Source: Stenopsyche tienmushanensis
Lineage: Eukaryota > Arthropoda > Insecta > Trichoptera > Stenopsychidae
Length of the DNA: 64,000 bases
Assembly (NCBI GenBank): GCA_008973525.1
Contig: WACJ01000007.1
Location: 744,001-808,000 of the forward strand
Direction of reading: 5' to 3'
Within the stretch, counting starts at the first letter, position 1; each line of letters starts with the position of its first letter. Below the pieces are notes generated by a model that saw nothing but the letters and a program-made list of their open reading frames with translations, made no database searches and was not told the DNA's origin. The position numbers and the translations under genes were made by a program. This document shows, piece by piece, positions 1 to 12,449 of the stretch.

Positions 1-1053
1 GTCTCCCCGTGCCTGAAGTCTGCGGAAAATCAACGCGAAAATTGGTCGAACCCTTACCGCCGGTAGGGGAAAAAGATACCGCGTTGTTTATTGCGCATTA
101 ATTTATTTCTACCCCCTAAAATAACAACGGTAGCAGTGGTTTGAGGGTAATGAAATCTGAAATATGTCTTTTGGCGCTGAAATCTGCTTTTAAATCCCTA
201 ATGGGGTGCAGATGCGTACGGTGCTATATTGCCGATCATCGGAGAAGATTAGAGAGAACGCCCTCGTTTAGGGTAAGTATGCAGATTTTTAAGTTTGAGG
301 TAGCTTTTACAAAATCTTTTTTATAATTTCCCTAGCATTATTTTTGGTCCATTACAATTGATTTTTTAAATAAATTTAAATATTTCTAAGAGAATTTATA
401 ATAACCAACATAAAAAATGTTGAAGCAAATTTGATTCCGATATAATCTTAACGCAGGAAACTGTAATTGGCAAGATTTGAAACGCAATTTATGAACACAA
501 GGAAATAATTCGTATTTTAGGGTCCACAAAAATTACATAATTGACAATCATTATACGAGATTAAATTCGATGATAACTCTTGGACATTCGGTGACATGAA
601 AAATCGCCCGTCCCCCAAAACGTACTCTAAATCCCATAGCGAATACGGTCGGTCATAACGACTCTGATTTTATCATTTGAATATTAAAGTGCTTTGTAAC
701 TCATATTGTCTTATCAGTCAAATAATCGTCACTTTCTAACCCCTCGCCCTTCGACGTAAAATAATAATTCAGGATGAAATTCCGTTTTCATCTAGTGACT
801 TATAGGGAATTTTATTCATTAAAAATCAAAATAAATCATGCGTATCAATCTATTAAACAACCATAAAAAGCATTGATTTTTTAATCAGATAATGTTAGAA
901 TGTTCAGATTTAAAGCGGAAAGACATGCATTTTAAATAGAATTCACATGTATAAAATCTTAAATAAAACTTTATAACAGCTTTTACCAAATGCCATTAAA
1001 CACTCAATTTTTACCCAAGACTATTCGGAGATATTCAATAGATAAGACAAGGT
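1..1053. other. Non-coding AT-rich DNA, first 270 bases GC-richer
   Basis: No recognisable gene. The first 270 bases are richer in GC than what follows and hold a 61-codon open frame (141-326) with a consensus-like splice donor (AGG followed by GTAAGT) near 268. This could be the end of an exon that begins outside the window, but the peptide matches nothing I know and the reading frame alone is not evidence. The rest is AT-rich with no repeat I can name. Confidence 0.4.
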
Positions 1054-1125
1054 CCTTCCGAGAACAAAATTTCACTTTATATATTTGAGCTCGGAAGGCG
1101 CCGTTATTATCTTACGGCTTTTTTT
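1054..1125 (+). other. Two successive stem-loops followed by a T7 run
   Basis: The arms CCTTCCGAG (1054-1062) and CTCGGAAGG (1090-1098) are perfect 9-base complements around a 27-base loop. They are followed directly by a small stem GCCGT/ACGGC (1100-1104 and 1114-1118) and seven T residues (1119-1125). A stem followed by a T run would end a Pol III transcript, but no A or B box is visible upstream, so this may be chance. Confidence 0.35.
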
Positions 1126-4100
1126 CCCTGCAATTTAAGAAACAAATATTTCTTGGAAATATTTACTAATTATCGTCTGGAGCTCCAAAATTTTATATTT
1201 TTGGAACCACTCTAACAATTAAGAATCGGTAGCGATTTGTCGATTTCGACACGAGGAAATTTGATTGATTTCGGTTTTATTTTAATGCTACTGCTACACT
1301 TCGTACTTTAATGGTAATTTTAACAGTGTTCCTCGCACCTATTTTTAATGTATACAATTCAATATTATTAATAAATATGTAGATTTATTGGGCGTATGCG
1401 TTTAACATTAATGTATCGCGTGTAATGTGGTTAAATCAACTCACCCTAATGTATTATAAATTCATGTGATAACACGCACCACTCACTATTTTATGATGTT
1501 TGATTTGGAAATCTTTGCTTTTGTGCTTTGTATATTTGGAATAAAATTAGAAAACTAACCGAGAAGTAAAGCAGTTCAAATGATGTCGATTTATTAATTA
1601 TATTTCTTTTTCGATCCTTAATAAAAAGCTATTTGATTCGATGAAAACATTATACAACTGCCAATATAATACTTACATATTATAATTTCTTCGCTTAGGT
1701 TTTAAAAATCGTCATTTTTATTTAGGCATAACTCAAATAAGACCATAACCGTGTTCAATATTACTTAGAACGCTATTCTACGCTACATATATTTATTGAT
1801 CACATTTTCGATGCTTAAGAACATGTTAAAAATATTTCGCTCTGTGAGTACATAAATCCTAAATTGTAATTTTATATGAATTTGATTTTTATTGAGGTGA
1901 AAAATATGCGAATAAAGAAATAAATTGTAATTTTTGTACACATACAGAGCGTTAGTAAACATTGATAAAATCAATATTACTTGATATTCTCTTACCACAA
2001 TTCTTAGTACTATCAATATAATACAATTCCATAATTTAAAATACACATTTTTCAATGTCCATCGCAAAAGTGTACCGTTTCATATTAATGTTTATATACA
2101 TATCTAAAAAAGTCTTCTAAAAGTGTAGCTGGGTCATTATGTGTGTAGGAAATAGTAATTGAATTATTTCGTTTATATTTACATTTTTAATTTGAACTAA
2201 CTGTTTCTTGTATAATCAAAGAATTTCGGAGAATTGTAAAATTTACTAAATCTACAGTTGACTTCCGGGAAAGATTAAAAATTAAATGTTGCAACAACCC
2301 TTTGCCTTTGGTTACTTTCTAGGTAAAAAAAATACTTTCTCTTAATGGTTATTTGGAGAAATACTTGTACAGTTATGAAGGAAATAGAAAGACTTTTGTT
2401 ATCCAAATTCCATGAAATATGTTATTTCCTTTGAAAAATATATATTGTAATTAGATTTTTTAAATTCTCAAACAGTTTCACTACTTAAAAATATAATCTT
2501 AAAATCATTGATTCAACTTTTTAGTTCATATTTCGTATGAGTTGAAGCAATTTGGTTAGAATTATACCATCATCAGGAATATTGTTTATAAACATACAAT
2601 TAATATTCTAATATGTAATACGGAAATCTTTTTAAGAACTCAATAGTCGTTATTGCGGTCACTAACAAAATCTATACGTCTACATTGCAAAAGCCGTATA
2701 AAAAGTTATTTCCAGGAAATCATAGATATATGTATACTGACATTTTATAAATATGGAAACTACATTGATGTTGTGTTGCAAATTCGTTATCTGCAGTTAT
2801 CATATTGAATTGTATTAAATGATCATTAACATTTTTATCAAACGAAATCAAATTAATTGTATGCTTTTATCTCTTCACGGATGAAATCTAGCTTAATTAC
2901 CTATCAGTTAATACACGGCAATATCTCATTACAAATTTAATATCCACATCCTTCTGCCACTGTTTTGAAATATTTAAATGCCACGATTTAAACTGCACAG
3001 ATGACAATTCCGTTTCTGCATTTTAAAATTTGTAAATGTATCATTTCCTTGATTTTTTCAATAGTTTGCTTATATACAAATAAAATTTGGATTATTGGTG
3101 TTTAACGTCTTCTTTATTCTCTCAAATATGCTGCTTATTTCATATTACAAGCATATTTATTAATTGGTTAAACTAAGAAATTTGATTTTTATATATTATA
3201 TAATAACCTTGGTAATTAAATAATAGATTGATAAATTCGCTTAAATTTGATAAATGCTAATGTCAATTTATTCTAAATCTCAGTATCAGGAAGCGAAAGA
3301 AAATTATGTGTTTTATGAGCCTCGGCTATATAAAACCAATGACGATTGACGTTTCTTAGAAGCTCAAATAGTTAAAATTCCTATTTTTTATCGGTACTCC
3401 ACAATGATAGCGTGAAATTAAATCTTGCGCCCAATGGTTCTTCGCGTTTCGAAGCTTGCCTAGCCCAATAAATGTTTAATTGCCAGATGCTTATCGATTT
3501 CATGTCCTGTATTGTTCTACTTGGCTGTGGTTTTTTTTTTCTCCATTGGCTACTGATTTTTCTTTACTCAGTCCTCAGAAACGGAAGAAAAACATTATTC
3601 TATAAGTCTGTCAACTGAAACAAGATTTTTATCCAATGAAAATAATGAAAAAATCTGCTAAAATATATTAGGCATAAAAGGATAAATTTAATCTACCCAA
3701 AATTTTCATTTAAATATAAACCAAATGCTTATATACCCCTAATTTATTTTTGTTGCTAATTACGCTGAAGGTATACTTTAATCATATATCTAAGGAAATA
3801 ACTTTAAATTACTTTATTATTGTAATTGTCTATGTTATAGTTTTATGGTAATTTTGATCTAATGTCTATAACGTTATTGATAACATAGGTTTCTTTAAAA
3901 CACGATCATTGAAGATGACAAGAAACATGAAGGAATATATTATTATTTTGTTATTGAGGTTGACTTTAGAAATCCCTTTTATGGGACCATTACCAACCAT
4001 TTTGACATGGTTTTTTATGGCGTAAAAATGTGGTTGAATTTGGAATATGTTGGAAAAGATGTCAAAAACATCCTGGTTGGGCAACCGATTAATAATTAAT

Positions 4101-6779
4101 ACCGTAACGTCATGATATTAGCTATATAGTTTTTAAATATATTTTTTCGACGGAAACTTAGATGCAATTAAATAGATAATATTGGTAGTCCATCCTAAAT
4201 TTCCAATTATTGCAGATATTAATTTATTCAATTGTCAAATCCAGTCTTCCACATATACGAAATGTACACATTTATTAGGTTATCTCAATAGTAGTTATAG
4301 GCATAACCTTACTAAAAATCCTACACATAATCAAGACACACTCCGATTTTTTGCTATTAAATTTATTCAACAAGCTTAACAAAACGCTCACTAACAAAAC
4401 TGTCATCGTATTATTTAATGTACTTTTAAATATTTGAATGGTTTATTTACACTCAATAACCGAATGCAAAACGATTATGTACGAGGAAATTTTATTCAGA
4501 TGAGACGCTATTATTAACGCGTTTTTATTGATACCTTCAAATGCGTACGACAAAAACAATATATTAATATAATAAAACTTAGCCTAAATATTTAATACTG
4601 TAATGGCCTCGCGATGATATCAAATTAAATCTCGTTTTTGATAAAAAATTAGGCATTTATATGCAGAGTGGAAAGGTTAATCTCGCGTCTAGAATTATAA
4701 ACGGGAATTAAGCGACTCTAAGCGATGAATTTTATTGTTTTCTTTTAATAATATGTATTGTTTGTTTAAATGTACGTTTTTATGTTGGGTCGCTAAAGAG
4801 GAAGTCTGAAAGTTGATAGCATTTGATGCAATACACATTTGCATATTGTATTAGTGTTGATCTGCAATGACATTGAAAAATGTTCGATCAATAACCGAGC
4901 TACCCTTCGAATGCTTAAATATTTATTTTAGCACATATTTTATAGGAAGAATGATCCATTTTATTAAATAAAACCATTCAATGTGTACAAAGAAATCAAC
5001 TGTATAAAAATTGGCTACCGGAATATGAATATTCTCGCTTGTGACGCGGAATTAATTACGGGAATTAGTTGACGACTTATCGCCGTGCATTTTTTAGTTA
5101 ACCCGCTCGCTACTGGAAGTTTTGACGTTGAATCATTTTTATTAATTTTTTTATCAGAATTTTATTCAAAAATATTCGGGATGCATTATTTAGCTTGTCA
5201 GAAGTTCGTGTATCGACGCGGGGGGGCTCTTCGGACACTACAAGATTTTACCGGTGAGATCTTCGATGGGACAGAAACAGGAAATTTATCATAAATATGA
5301 TTAAACAAGTCCTACGCACTCATTCACGCATATGTGTGTTTATGCTTAGAAAATACACCGTAATATTGTGCATTCATTCATGTTTTAACACTATAAAAAA
5401 TTATTACGAAAACACCTTATTTTACGAAATAATCTCATAAAATGATTTTCGAAATAAATTCGGTTGTAAAATGATTCTATTTTACTACCTAGAAAAATAT
5501 TTTATAATATTAATTTTTTGAAATATTTTAAATAAAGTGCAATATTAACCATTGAGCAGTCTTATCACGTTATCAGAAGGATATCTTTTAAAATATTCAT
5601 AATTTTAAAAATAGCACCGTTAGGTTAGGTCTATCTGACTTTAAAAGTTTAATTTAAAATACTCTAAGCAATCTACTGTTATCTCACTATAGTCATTTTT
5701 CGAGAATACTATCGAGTATCGTGGGTTAATTTTTGTAAATCTTGAATTTAAAACTGTTGAAATTTTTAATATTCTATAAAAAGTTTTCTTATTTCTAATT
5801 GATCTTGTCCAAGGCTTGTCCTGACTTCCTAATTTTGAATAAATACTTACTAGGATAATTGATTTATTTAATCTAAGTTGCATATGAATGATTAATTTTA
5901 ACAATAATTATTACATCCTTTAAAAATCTCGACAATTTTGCAAATCAATCCGCTCTATTATTTTTAATTTAAGAAGGTTTTATCTTTACTAAATGAGGGC
6001 TAAACTATAATCATGATCTATAAGTCAGTTTGATAAAGTAGGGCAACATATTGGTGTAAAAACATTAATGTTATTTAAATGTACGAGAATTTTATTTGTT
6101 ATGTTATTTTATTTATTGATTTACAAAGTTTTAATTTTACATATAGATAATATGATGCATTCAATTTAGTAGGATTTTTTGTAAATTATAGTCTTGAATT
6201 ATTATTTCTCCTTTTCCGCCCCTTTGAATGTAGTTAAATCGTAGATTTAATATGTATTATAAAAGCAAGTAACAACATAAACAATTAGCTTAATTTGGGT
6301 AGATTAATTCATATTCTGTCTTTAATTGCATGCCATTTTGCATTATGCAACTAAAATAGGATTTAAATCAATAAATATTTATTAGTTGACTTGATTGATT
6401 TTAATATAATTTCGTTTATTGACAATGTGCTCAGTATCTATAAGACTTATGTTAAACTCATATAAAATAATTAATACGCGAAGAATATTTGATTATGCCA
6501 ATTATAATATTTAAAATTATATCGGAGTTTTTGGCATGTAAATAAGAATTATAAAACCTTTTATAAACTGTGTTTAAAAGAGCCAAAATCCATAATGGAT
6601 CGACAGTTTTATTTTGTAATGATGCTAAATAATATATCAGTATATTAAGCATGCTGTGAAATTTAAGATAATGTAGATTTAATTTTTAAAATGTAGGTAT
6701 GCAAATAACAGTTGTTTTTAAAACGTATCTTTATTATTTTCAAATTGCTTGTGGAAAAGAAGCATAATTTTATTATGAT
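1126..6779. other. AT-rich non-coding stretch
   Basis: About 5.6 kb with no recognisable gene, RNA or transposon end. Open frames are under 95 codons, low in complexity and without family motifs. A single short TTAGGTTAGG (about 5621) is too short to call telomeric repeat. Simple A/T runs are frequent. Confidence 0.5.
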
Positions 6780-7330
6780 TATTCATGGCCCTAGTCGCAT
6801 AGATACTTGTCCGGAATCGCTGATTATCAGAGTACCAACGCGCCGTTCAATAAATCCGTAAATTGCCTCTAACTACTAGATACAACCATTTGGGATAAAT
6901 TGCCGGTGATATTTGAAAATAGTTAGAGAAATATGAACTATACAGCAGCCATCAAAATTAAAATGACTTGTCTCTGTCGTGATTATTGATAATTTATGCC
7001 GAGTATGCGCCGCATTCCTCGTGCTTCGTATGAAATACTGGTGACATCTTATTTATGGTGACATCCGGCCGGGGCAGATTTGAATATTGAAATTGAAGTG
7101 CTTCTATGGGTTTGAACCCTGACCCTGGCTAGATAAAAACTGTTAAAAAACGACCTGGCAATGGCGATAATTTTAGAACGAGATGTGGCAGCCGCCCGAT
7201 CGTGCTGACGAGATAGTGCCTAGAAATTCAGTTGAAGCCTTAGAGGTTAACATATCCCACCTTTGGACAAACACGAATATACGTCAGCGACTTACACGTG
7301 TTCTTGATCCACCATTTCAGTGCTATTTTT
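6780..7330. other. GC-richer non-coding island
   Basis: This stretch is visibly richer in GC and more complex than its flanks and has no sustained open frame. It includes the direct repeat GGTGACATC at 7040-7048 and 7057-7065. Islands like this in AT-rich insect DNA are often conserved regulatory sequence, but that is inference from composition only. Confidence 0.3.
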
Positions 7331-7604
7331 GTTAATTATTTATCCTGTAAATAACCGAATGACCTCGCTTTCCAGTTGAATAAACGGTCACCGACTACGT
7401 CTTCCTCTCATATTAGTGATCGAGATCTTTAACAAGCGAATAACTTAGTCTATCAGTATATCGATTGTATTATTGTTCAATTCACAATGATGAAAAGGAC
7501 TTCCTTGTTGTTGTCTTTCAAACCGTATTGCAAATAAATATTACAGCATTTGGATCATCAGCTTTCAACCATGTAAAATTGACATTCACACTAGAGATAA
7601 CACA

Positions 7605-7698
7605 TCACTCAATAAGCTTATAGGATATATTTTTAAAGAAATTACGAATAAACGAACTCAAACGAAGAGGAAAAAAATCCTACGAACTTATTGAGTTG
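7605..7698. mobile_element. Miniature mariner-like inverted-repeat element
   Basis: The left arm (7605-7626, TCACTCAATAAGCTTATAGG...) is closely complementary to the right arm (7677-7698, ATCCTACGAACTTATTGAG...), leaving about 50 bases between them. The sequence at the left arm, ACACATCACTCAATAAG, also occurs at 56206-56220, at the end of the decayed irritans-like mariner. This is therefore most simply a tiny internally deleted relative of that mariner family. No coding remains. Confidence 0.6.
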
Positions 7699-9750
7699 TT
7701 TTAGTGATTTTTTAAAAATCGAAATGCACCTTTTTTAAAATTCCTTTTATATTGTATTATATTAAATCCATTTAAAACGATCTATAAGCTCACTTTACAC
7801 TAAATACATATAAGAAGTACGAGTAGTTTTGAACTGTTCCACTGGATAATGCGGAAGAATCTTGATGACGTCGAACAATAAAACGATTAATTATGCATGT
7901 AAAATATATGATTGTGGATCCTAATCATCAACTCTTGCCACTTACAACAATCTGATAACTGAACCTGTTAAAATTAATCCACCCTAATTGGACACAAACT
8001 ATTAACCTCTACCTATCCAGGAGCTTATTCTGTATACTGAAAGCCTTTGTTTCTTTGGATCAAATTAACAACACTCAAGGAATCATCATGTTATTCAATT
8101 AGATCAACATTATTTACCATAAATATAATTGGTTTATAAAATAAAAGTAGTTAGAGATTTCTTTATAATGTGAATAGTCGATAAATATTGATTAAATCGG
8201 TCATGGATCAAAGCGATGTGAGAATAACATAAAAGATGATTTTTTTACAATATAAAACCAGTTAATAAAACACAAATTCTGCTCTCCAACCACCAGTTGT
8301 CGATAGTTCTAAATTTTATGAAATCTGGGCTATGCATTCCTGAATACTTAACATTACAAGGGTCGCCGATTTTGACCAAACATAAATCTCTCCAAAGTCC
8401 GTATGATATCATATATATTAACGCCATTAATTAATCGTAAATTTTATTAGCTTTCTTAATACCACAATTTATGCGGCAGATATCACTTGATTTGATTTAT
8501 GGATTTCGCTCTGAAGCCAGCGACAATTTTTTCTTGGCCAAAACAACAAACTCCCGTCGACTATTTGAGGATTTAATGGATTCATGTAAATTTGCAACAG
8601 TTAATCGGCGATAGCACGCCAGAATTGAATATTTATCATTTTTTCAATCGTCATATTTCGGTAAAATATTTACTTAAATATTCATGGCTTAGCATATCTG
8701 CTCGGAGTCGCTGTGTACATATATCACATAGAAAACATAAACACCACAAACGTGCTGCCAGCGTTATTATACGCAATAATAATTTGTCATTTAATCGTGT
8801 TTGAGTATTATTTTCGAAAATTATTGATATATAAATATTCAATTGCCTAAGTACCATAAATCAGCGATATCCAATCTTGAATTAAATCAATGGAAATCTA
8901 ACTGCGTCGTCATCTGTCGTCTGTAGTCTATGGTTTTTCATCAATTATTTTATTGTCCGTGAGAACGCTTAAAAAATAAGAAGTCGAATTTGTATCAATA
9001 CAAATATGAAATATATTTAAATTACTCCATAAATATAATTAAAAATATCAACCCTTAAAATCAAATTTCGCGCTCAAGATATTTTATAGAATGTAATCAA
9101 ATACATTAATTAATTATTTTTTATTAAAATTAACACAATAGCATTTTTATTCGAATTCTCTTGTGTTTACTCAAATTATTCTTTAACAAAAAAACGCTCA
9201 AATTGCTAATACGTAAGAATATGTTTACTCTCAGAATATAAGATTCAATGTTTATTCTAAGAATTAATTTTTATTGCATGGTAAATATGGAGAACTAATT
9301 CTGTAAATATTGTTACATGTTATGAGAACGATAATCATTTACAGAATTATTTACTCTTCAAAATCAGTTTTTTTTTACCTATACAAAGAGAAAAATACAA
9401 ATAAATACAACAGAAGAAATACATCTCACAACAGCAGAATGAATTGTCTCAAAATGAATTGCAATTTTAGTACTATGCATGCACTATTTTATGTTTTGGA
9501 TTTACGTTTAAAAAATTTTACAATTCTTACCTTTTATCAATATCTTTACAGGATTATAGAAGTTTTCATAGCGTTTTTTATATGTTTTAATATTATGCCT
9601 CTTACAGATTTGAACATAAAATCTTTGAATTCTTCCGCTGAAACACGGGCTTATATACAGGTCAAGCGTTACGACAATTAAAAGAAGTAAATGATAAATT
9701 TAATATTTACTTTTGTAAAGTAACTTGTGTCAGCTTATAAATTACATCCG
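7699..9750. other. AT-rich non-coding stretch
   Basis: No gene recognised. A 123-codon open frame (9310-9681, plus strand) is rich in I, Y, N, F and K, as expected from AT-rich DNA, and shows no domain. It is treated as chance. Confidence 0.5.
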
Positions 9751-9788
9751 GAATCTAAATCAGTAGTTAGAATCTAAATCAGTAGTAA
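9751..9788 (+). repeat. Two-copy 19-bp tandem duplication
   Basis: GAATCTAAATCAGTAGTTA (9751-9769) is followed immediately by the same 19 bases with one mismatch (9770-9788). It lies just upstream of the mariner copy at 9843. Confidence 0.8.
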
Positions 9789-9842
9789 ACTGGCTATTAA
9801 CGTCCTGCAGTTCACTGTAGAACTAAGGCCTTTTTAATAGTA

Positions 9843-10573
9843 TAAGGGTGTCCCATAAGTTTTTTTCGTTTGCATATTGAGAAAAAAATAAACAATAATT
9901 TGTGTTACATCAAAATTTATTGAATAATATATGATCCATTCTGTTCTATTGCCTTTCTTCATCTCTCCGAAAGCCTCATAATGCCTTCTTGCCAAAATTT
10001 CCCAGGTTTGTTGGCAAAATATTGATCAAGGTACATTTTCATATCATTTTTTGAATTAAAATTTTTACCATGTAAAGAGTTTTTCAATTTTTTTGGAATT
10101 TACAGTTGGAAACAATATTTTGTTGAATTGATCGTTTCATCTTGCTGAAGTAGCTCATAATAAACTACCCCCTTCCTGTCCCACCAAATGCATAGCAAAA
10201 CTTTTTTTTTTGATATAGCTACAGTTAAAGCTTCTGTACCCTTGGTCCGAGACCGTTTACGTTGGATATTCTCATTGAGTATCCAACTTTCATCTCCAAT
10301 TACAAGTCTCTTCAAAAAAAAGTTAGCTATTATGTCGTTGGAGAAGAAGATCGCATGTTGAAATACGCTGAAGTTTATTTGAGTCAGTCAGTTCATGAGG
10401 AAGCCACACATTTGAACGATTGATGTACTCCAATTTTGTCAGATTATGGGCGGATGTTTGTGGAATTTCTAACTTGTTAGCTATTTCGCGAACAGTATAT
10501 CGCGAGTTTTCTTCAACCACAGCTACGATTACATTTGGGTTCATTTGCGAAAGAAACTTATGGGACAACCTAA
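9843..10573 (-). mobile_element. Mariner element, internally deleted, non-autonomous (copy 1)
   Basis: Terminal inverted repeats: the plus-strand left end AAGGGTGTCCCATAAG and, read from the other side, TTAGGTTGTCCCATAAG ending at 10573. TA target dinucleotides sit at 9841-9842 and 10574-10575. Minus-strand coding shows mariner transposase blocks in order: YTVREIANKLEIPQTS (helix-turn-helix), WLPHELT, the first catalytic Asp in GDESW, and KKVLLCIWWD then VVYYELL. The N-terminal ~80 residues, the second and third catalytic Asp and the intervening region are missing. At about 730 bp against roughly 1.3 kb for a complete mariner, it cannot make active transposase. Frames are broken around 10320. 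The 5' deletion junction is identical to that of the copy at 12450. Confidence 0.92.
10100..10568 (-). pseudogene. Mariner transposase remnant (DNA-binding part plus first catalytic Asp)
   Basis: Two overlapping-frame pieces (10323-10568, then 10100-10315, minus strand) give the second helix-turn-helix and linker, then the start of the DDD catalytic domain. A frame break separates them near 10316-10322. The second piece keeps GDESW (first Asp) and ends at a stop soon after ETINSTKYC, where the deletion begins. Relative to copy 2, the residues AGLHP before KKVLL are lost in an A-rich slip. The first in-frame ATG falls just inside the terminal repeat. Confidence 0.85.
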
Positions 10574-10575
10574 TA

Positions 10576-11640
10576 ATTCATAGGAAAGCATTACATCCAT
10601 CTTGTCTTTATCATTTATTCACCTCCTCGTGTGTCGATATTGAAGACTCAGCGACTCACCTGGGTGAATGGTTTTTTAAAGATTAAGCAGTTTTTCTAAT
10701 GATCAAGTCAATCCCCGACCATAAATCTGACGAATGATACGAAATATCGGATAGAGGTATTAATTTTAATTATAAATTTATCTCTCAAACGACCACTAAA
10801 AGCGATCAGATACCCGTTTTTAAATTCATTAAATATATATATTTTTCAAAAAGTGTAGATTTGGATTATCAAGGGACGATATATAGAAGAATATCCGTAA
10901 GAAGACATCCATATGAAATTTCAGACGATGGATGAGGTCAGGTTTCGGCGGGCGAATACAGGATGCCCGCATGAACATTTTCGTCGCATCACAACTACTA
11001 GAAGTGTGGACATGACCTGGAATTTAAATAATGATTTTATGTATGTTTTAGACCAATATACGTTCATTATGTTGAGTGTCAGAATATTGTAGATGACTTT
11101 TCAATTTGCTTGCTCTGGAGAGTTTGGTCGTTGTAAAAATGAATACAGGATGATTTAAATCATATAAAATTATATTTTGAGTTTATACGATGATAACCCA
11201 TTGGCTAATATAAGAAATCCATATGATATTATGGCCTGAGCATCAATTTATTTTGGAAAGGCGCCCAAAATGCACTTTCCTGAAGTAGGTTAGATGAACT
11301 CTTATACCGAGCTCAATAAAAAATCAAATCTGGAATAATCTTTCGAAAATATTATTTAGAGTTATTTTAGATAAAAATATTGTATTTTAATAGAAAGAAG
11401 TGCAAAAACTAAATGTATCATTACAAAGGCATACGAAATGATTGGCCGAAGTTCCATTATATAAATAAAAATACATTTTTACTCTTGTCTTCATTTAAAG
11501 ATTTGGCAATTATTTGTTTTATCTCTGCATACTGCTTGAAAGCATCCTGTATGTAGTAAAGGTGACGAATGGCATTGTCTTTATGTCGTTACATAAATTG
11601 TGTGGAGACATTGATTAGCATTTTCGATAAAACGTGTAGC
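10576..11640. other. Non-coding stretch between mariner copies
   Basis: No gene recognised. A consensus-like tract around 10700-11000 is slightly richer in GC than the flanks but has no sustained frame. Confidence 0.45.
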
Positions 11641-11945
11641 GAAGCTGTGGTGAATTTATGTTATAGATAAGTTGCACGCCAGTGGCGTACGTACGATGGA
11701 GCTAAGCGATGACGAAACTGAATGAAACCGGTCGGCATCAGCTCGTCGACCACGGGACACCGGCGTCACGCCCTGGAGAAGGCAGCATCCTGCCACCGAA
11801 ACTACATTTGATCCGCGACCGGTTCTCTTTGTGATATATTGCTTTACCGTAACTGACACCTCATGGTGCACGTGGTTATGATACAATATGCTTCGCAACT
11901 TGACCCATGAGATAGTGGCCAGACTACAACCCTAGCTTATCAGCT
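11641..11945. other. GC-richer island of unknown nature
   Basis: Markedly GC-richer than its surroundings. It starts near CCAGTGGCGTACGTACG (about 11681) and contains an 80-codon minus-strand frame (11656-11898) with no recognisable domain. The CAGTGGCGTA start resembles CAGTGGCGTAACT inside the GGGAATCC family (near 26256), which may hint at a shared transposon end. No matching inverted end was found. Confidence 0.3.
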
Positions 11946-12447
11946 AGTCTAAGCACTTTCTACTGAGATTAGATTGATGACATCTTGTTACTGAGTAAAA
12001 GATTTCGTTAATTCTCAGTCGTCGTATAATCAGAAAAGAAAAACAAGATACTCAAACCAACTTATTGAATAAATCTGAATTGAATGATTGAATGCTTAAT
12101 ACATAATTAGGCATACTTCAGAGCCCATACACCTTAAGAAATTCAATAAATTATAGATCGATTATTCTTCTTTTAATTTTAATTAGTATTCACAAATATG
12201 CATAATAAACGATAAGAATATAATATAGATTTTCAGCAACTAATAAAAGTAGCAAGAGTCAAGAACTGCATTAGCTCTTTTGGTTCAACACAATAACAGA
12301 AAGAAAAAATAAACACAAAACATTATTTATCAACTCACTGTGCTAAAATATTTTACTAAATAACCACATCAACAATTATTGGATCTAATGTAATAAGTGC
12401 ATTAATTTTAAATAGCGCAGAATCCGCTAGATCAGATGTTGCTAATT
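11946..12447. other. AT-rich non-coding stretch
   Basis: No gene or repeat recognised up to the TA dinucleotide (12448-12449) flanking the second mariner copy. Confidence 0.5.
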
Positions 12448-12449
12448 TA

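Noticed and set aside
141..326. Possible exon ending at a splice donor near 268
   Set aside because: Only a donor consensus supports it; no acceptor or conserved peptide can be shown.
5619..5632. TTAGGTTAGG as insect telomere repeat
   Set aside because: Only two units; interstitial telomere DNA would need a longer array.
9310..9681. 123-codon plus-strand frame
   Set aside because: Composition (I, N, Y, F, K) is what AT-rich DNA gives by chance; no signal peptide or domain pattern.
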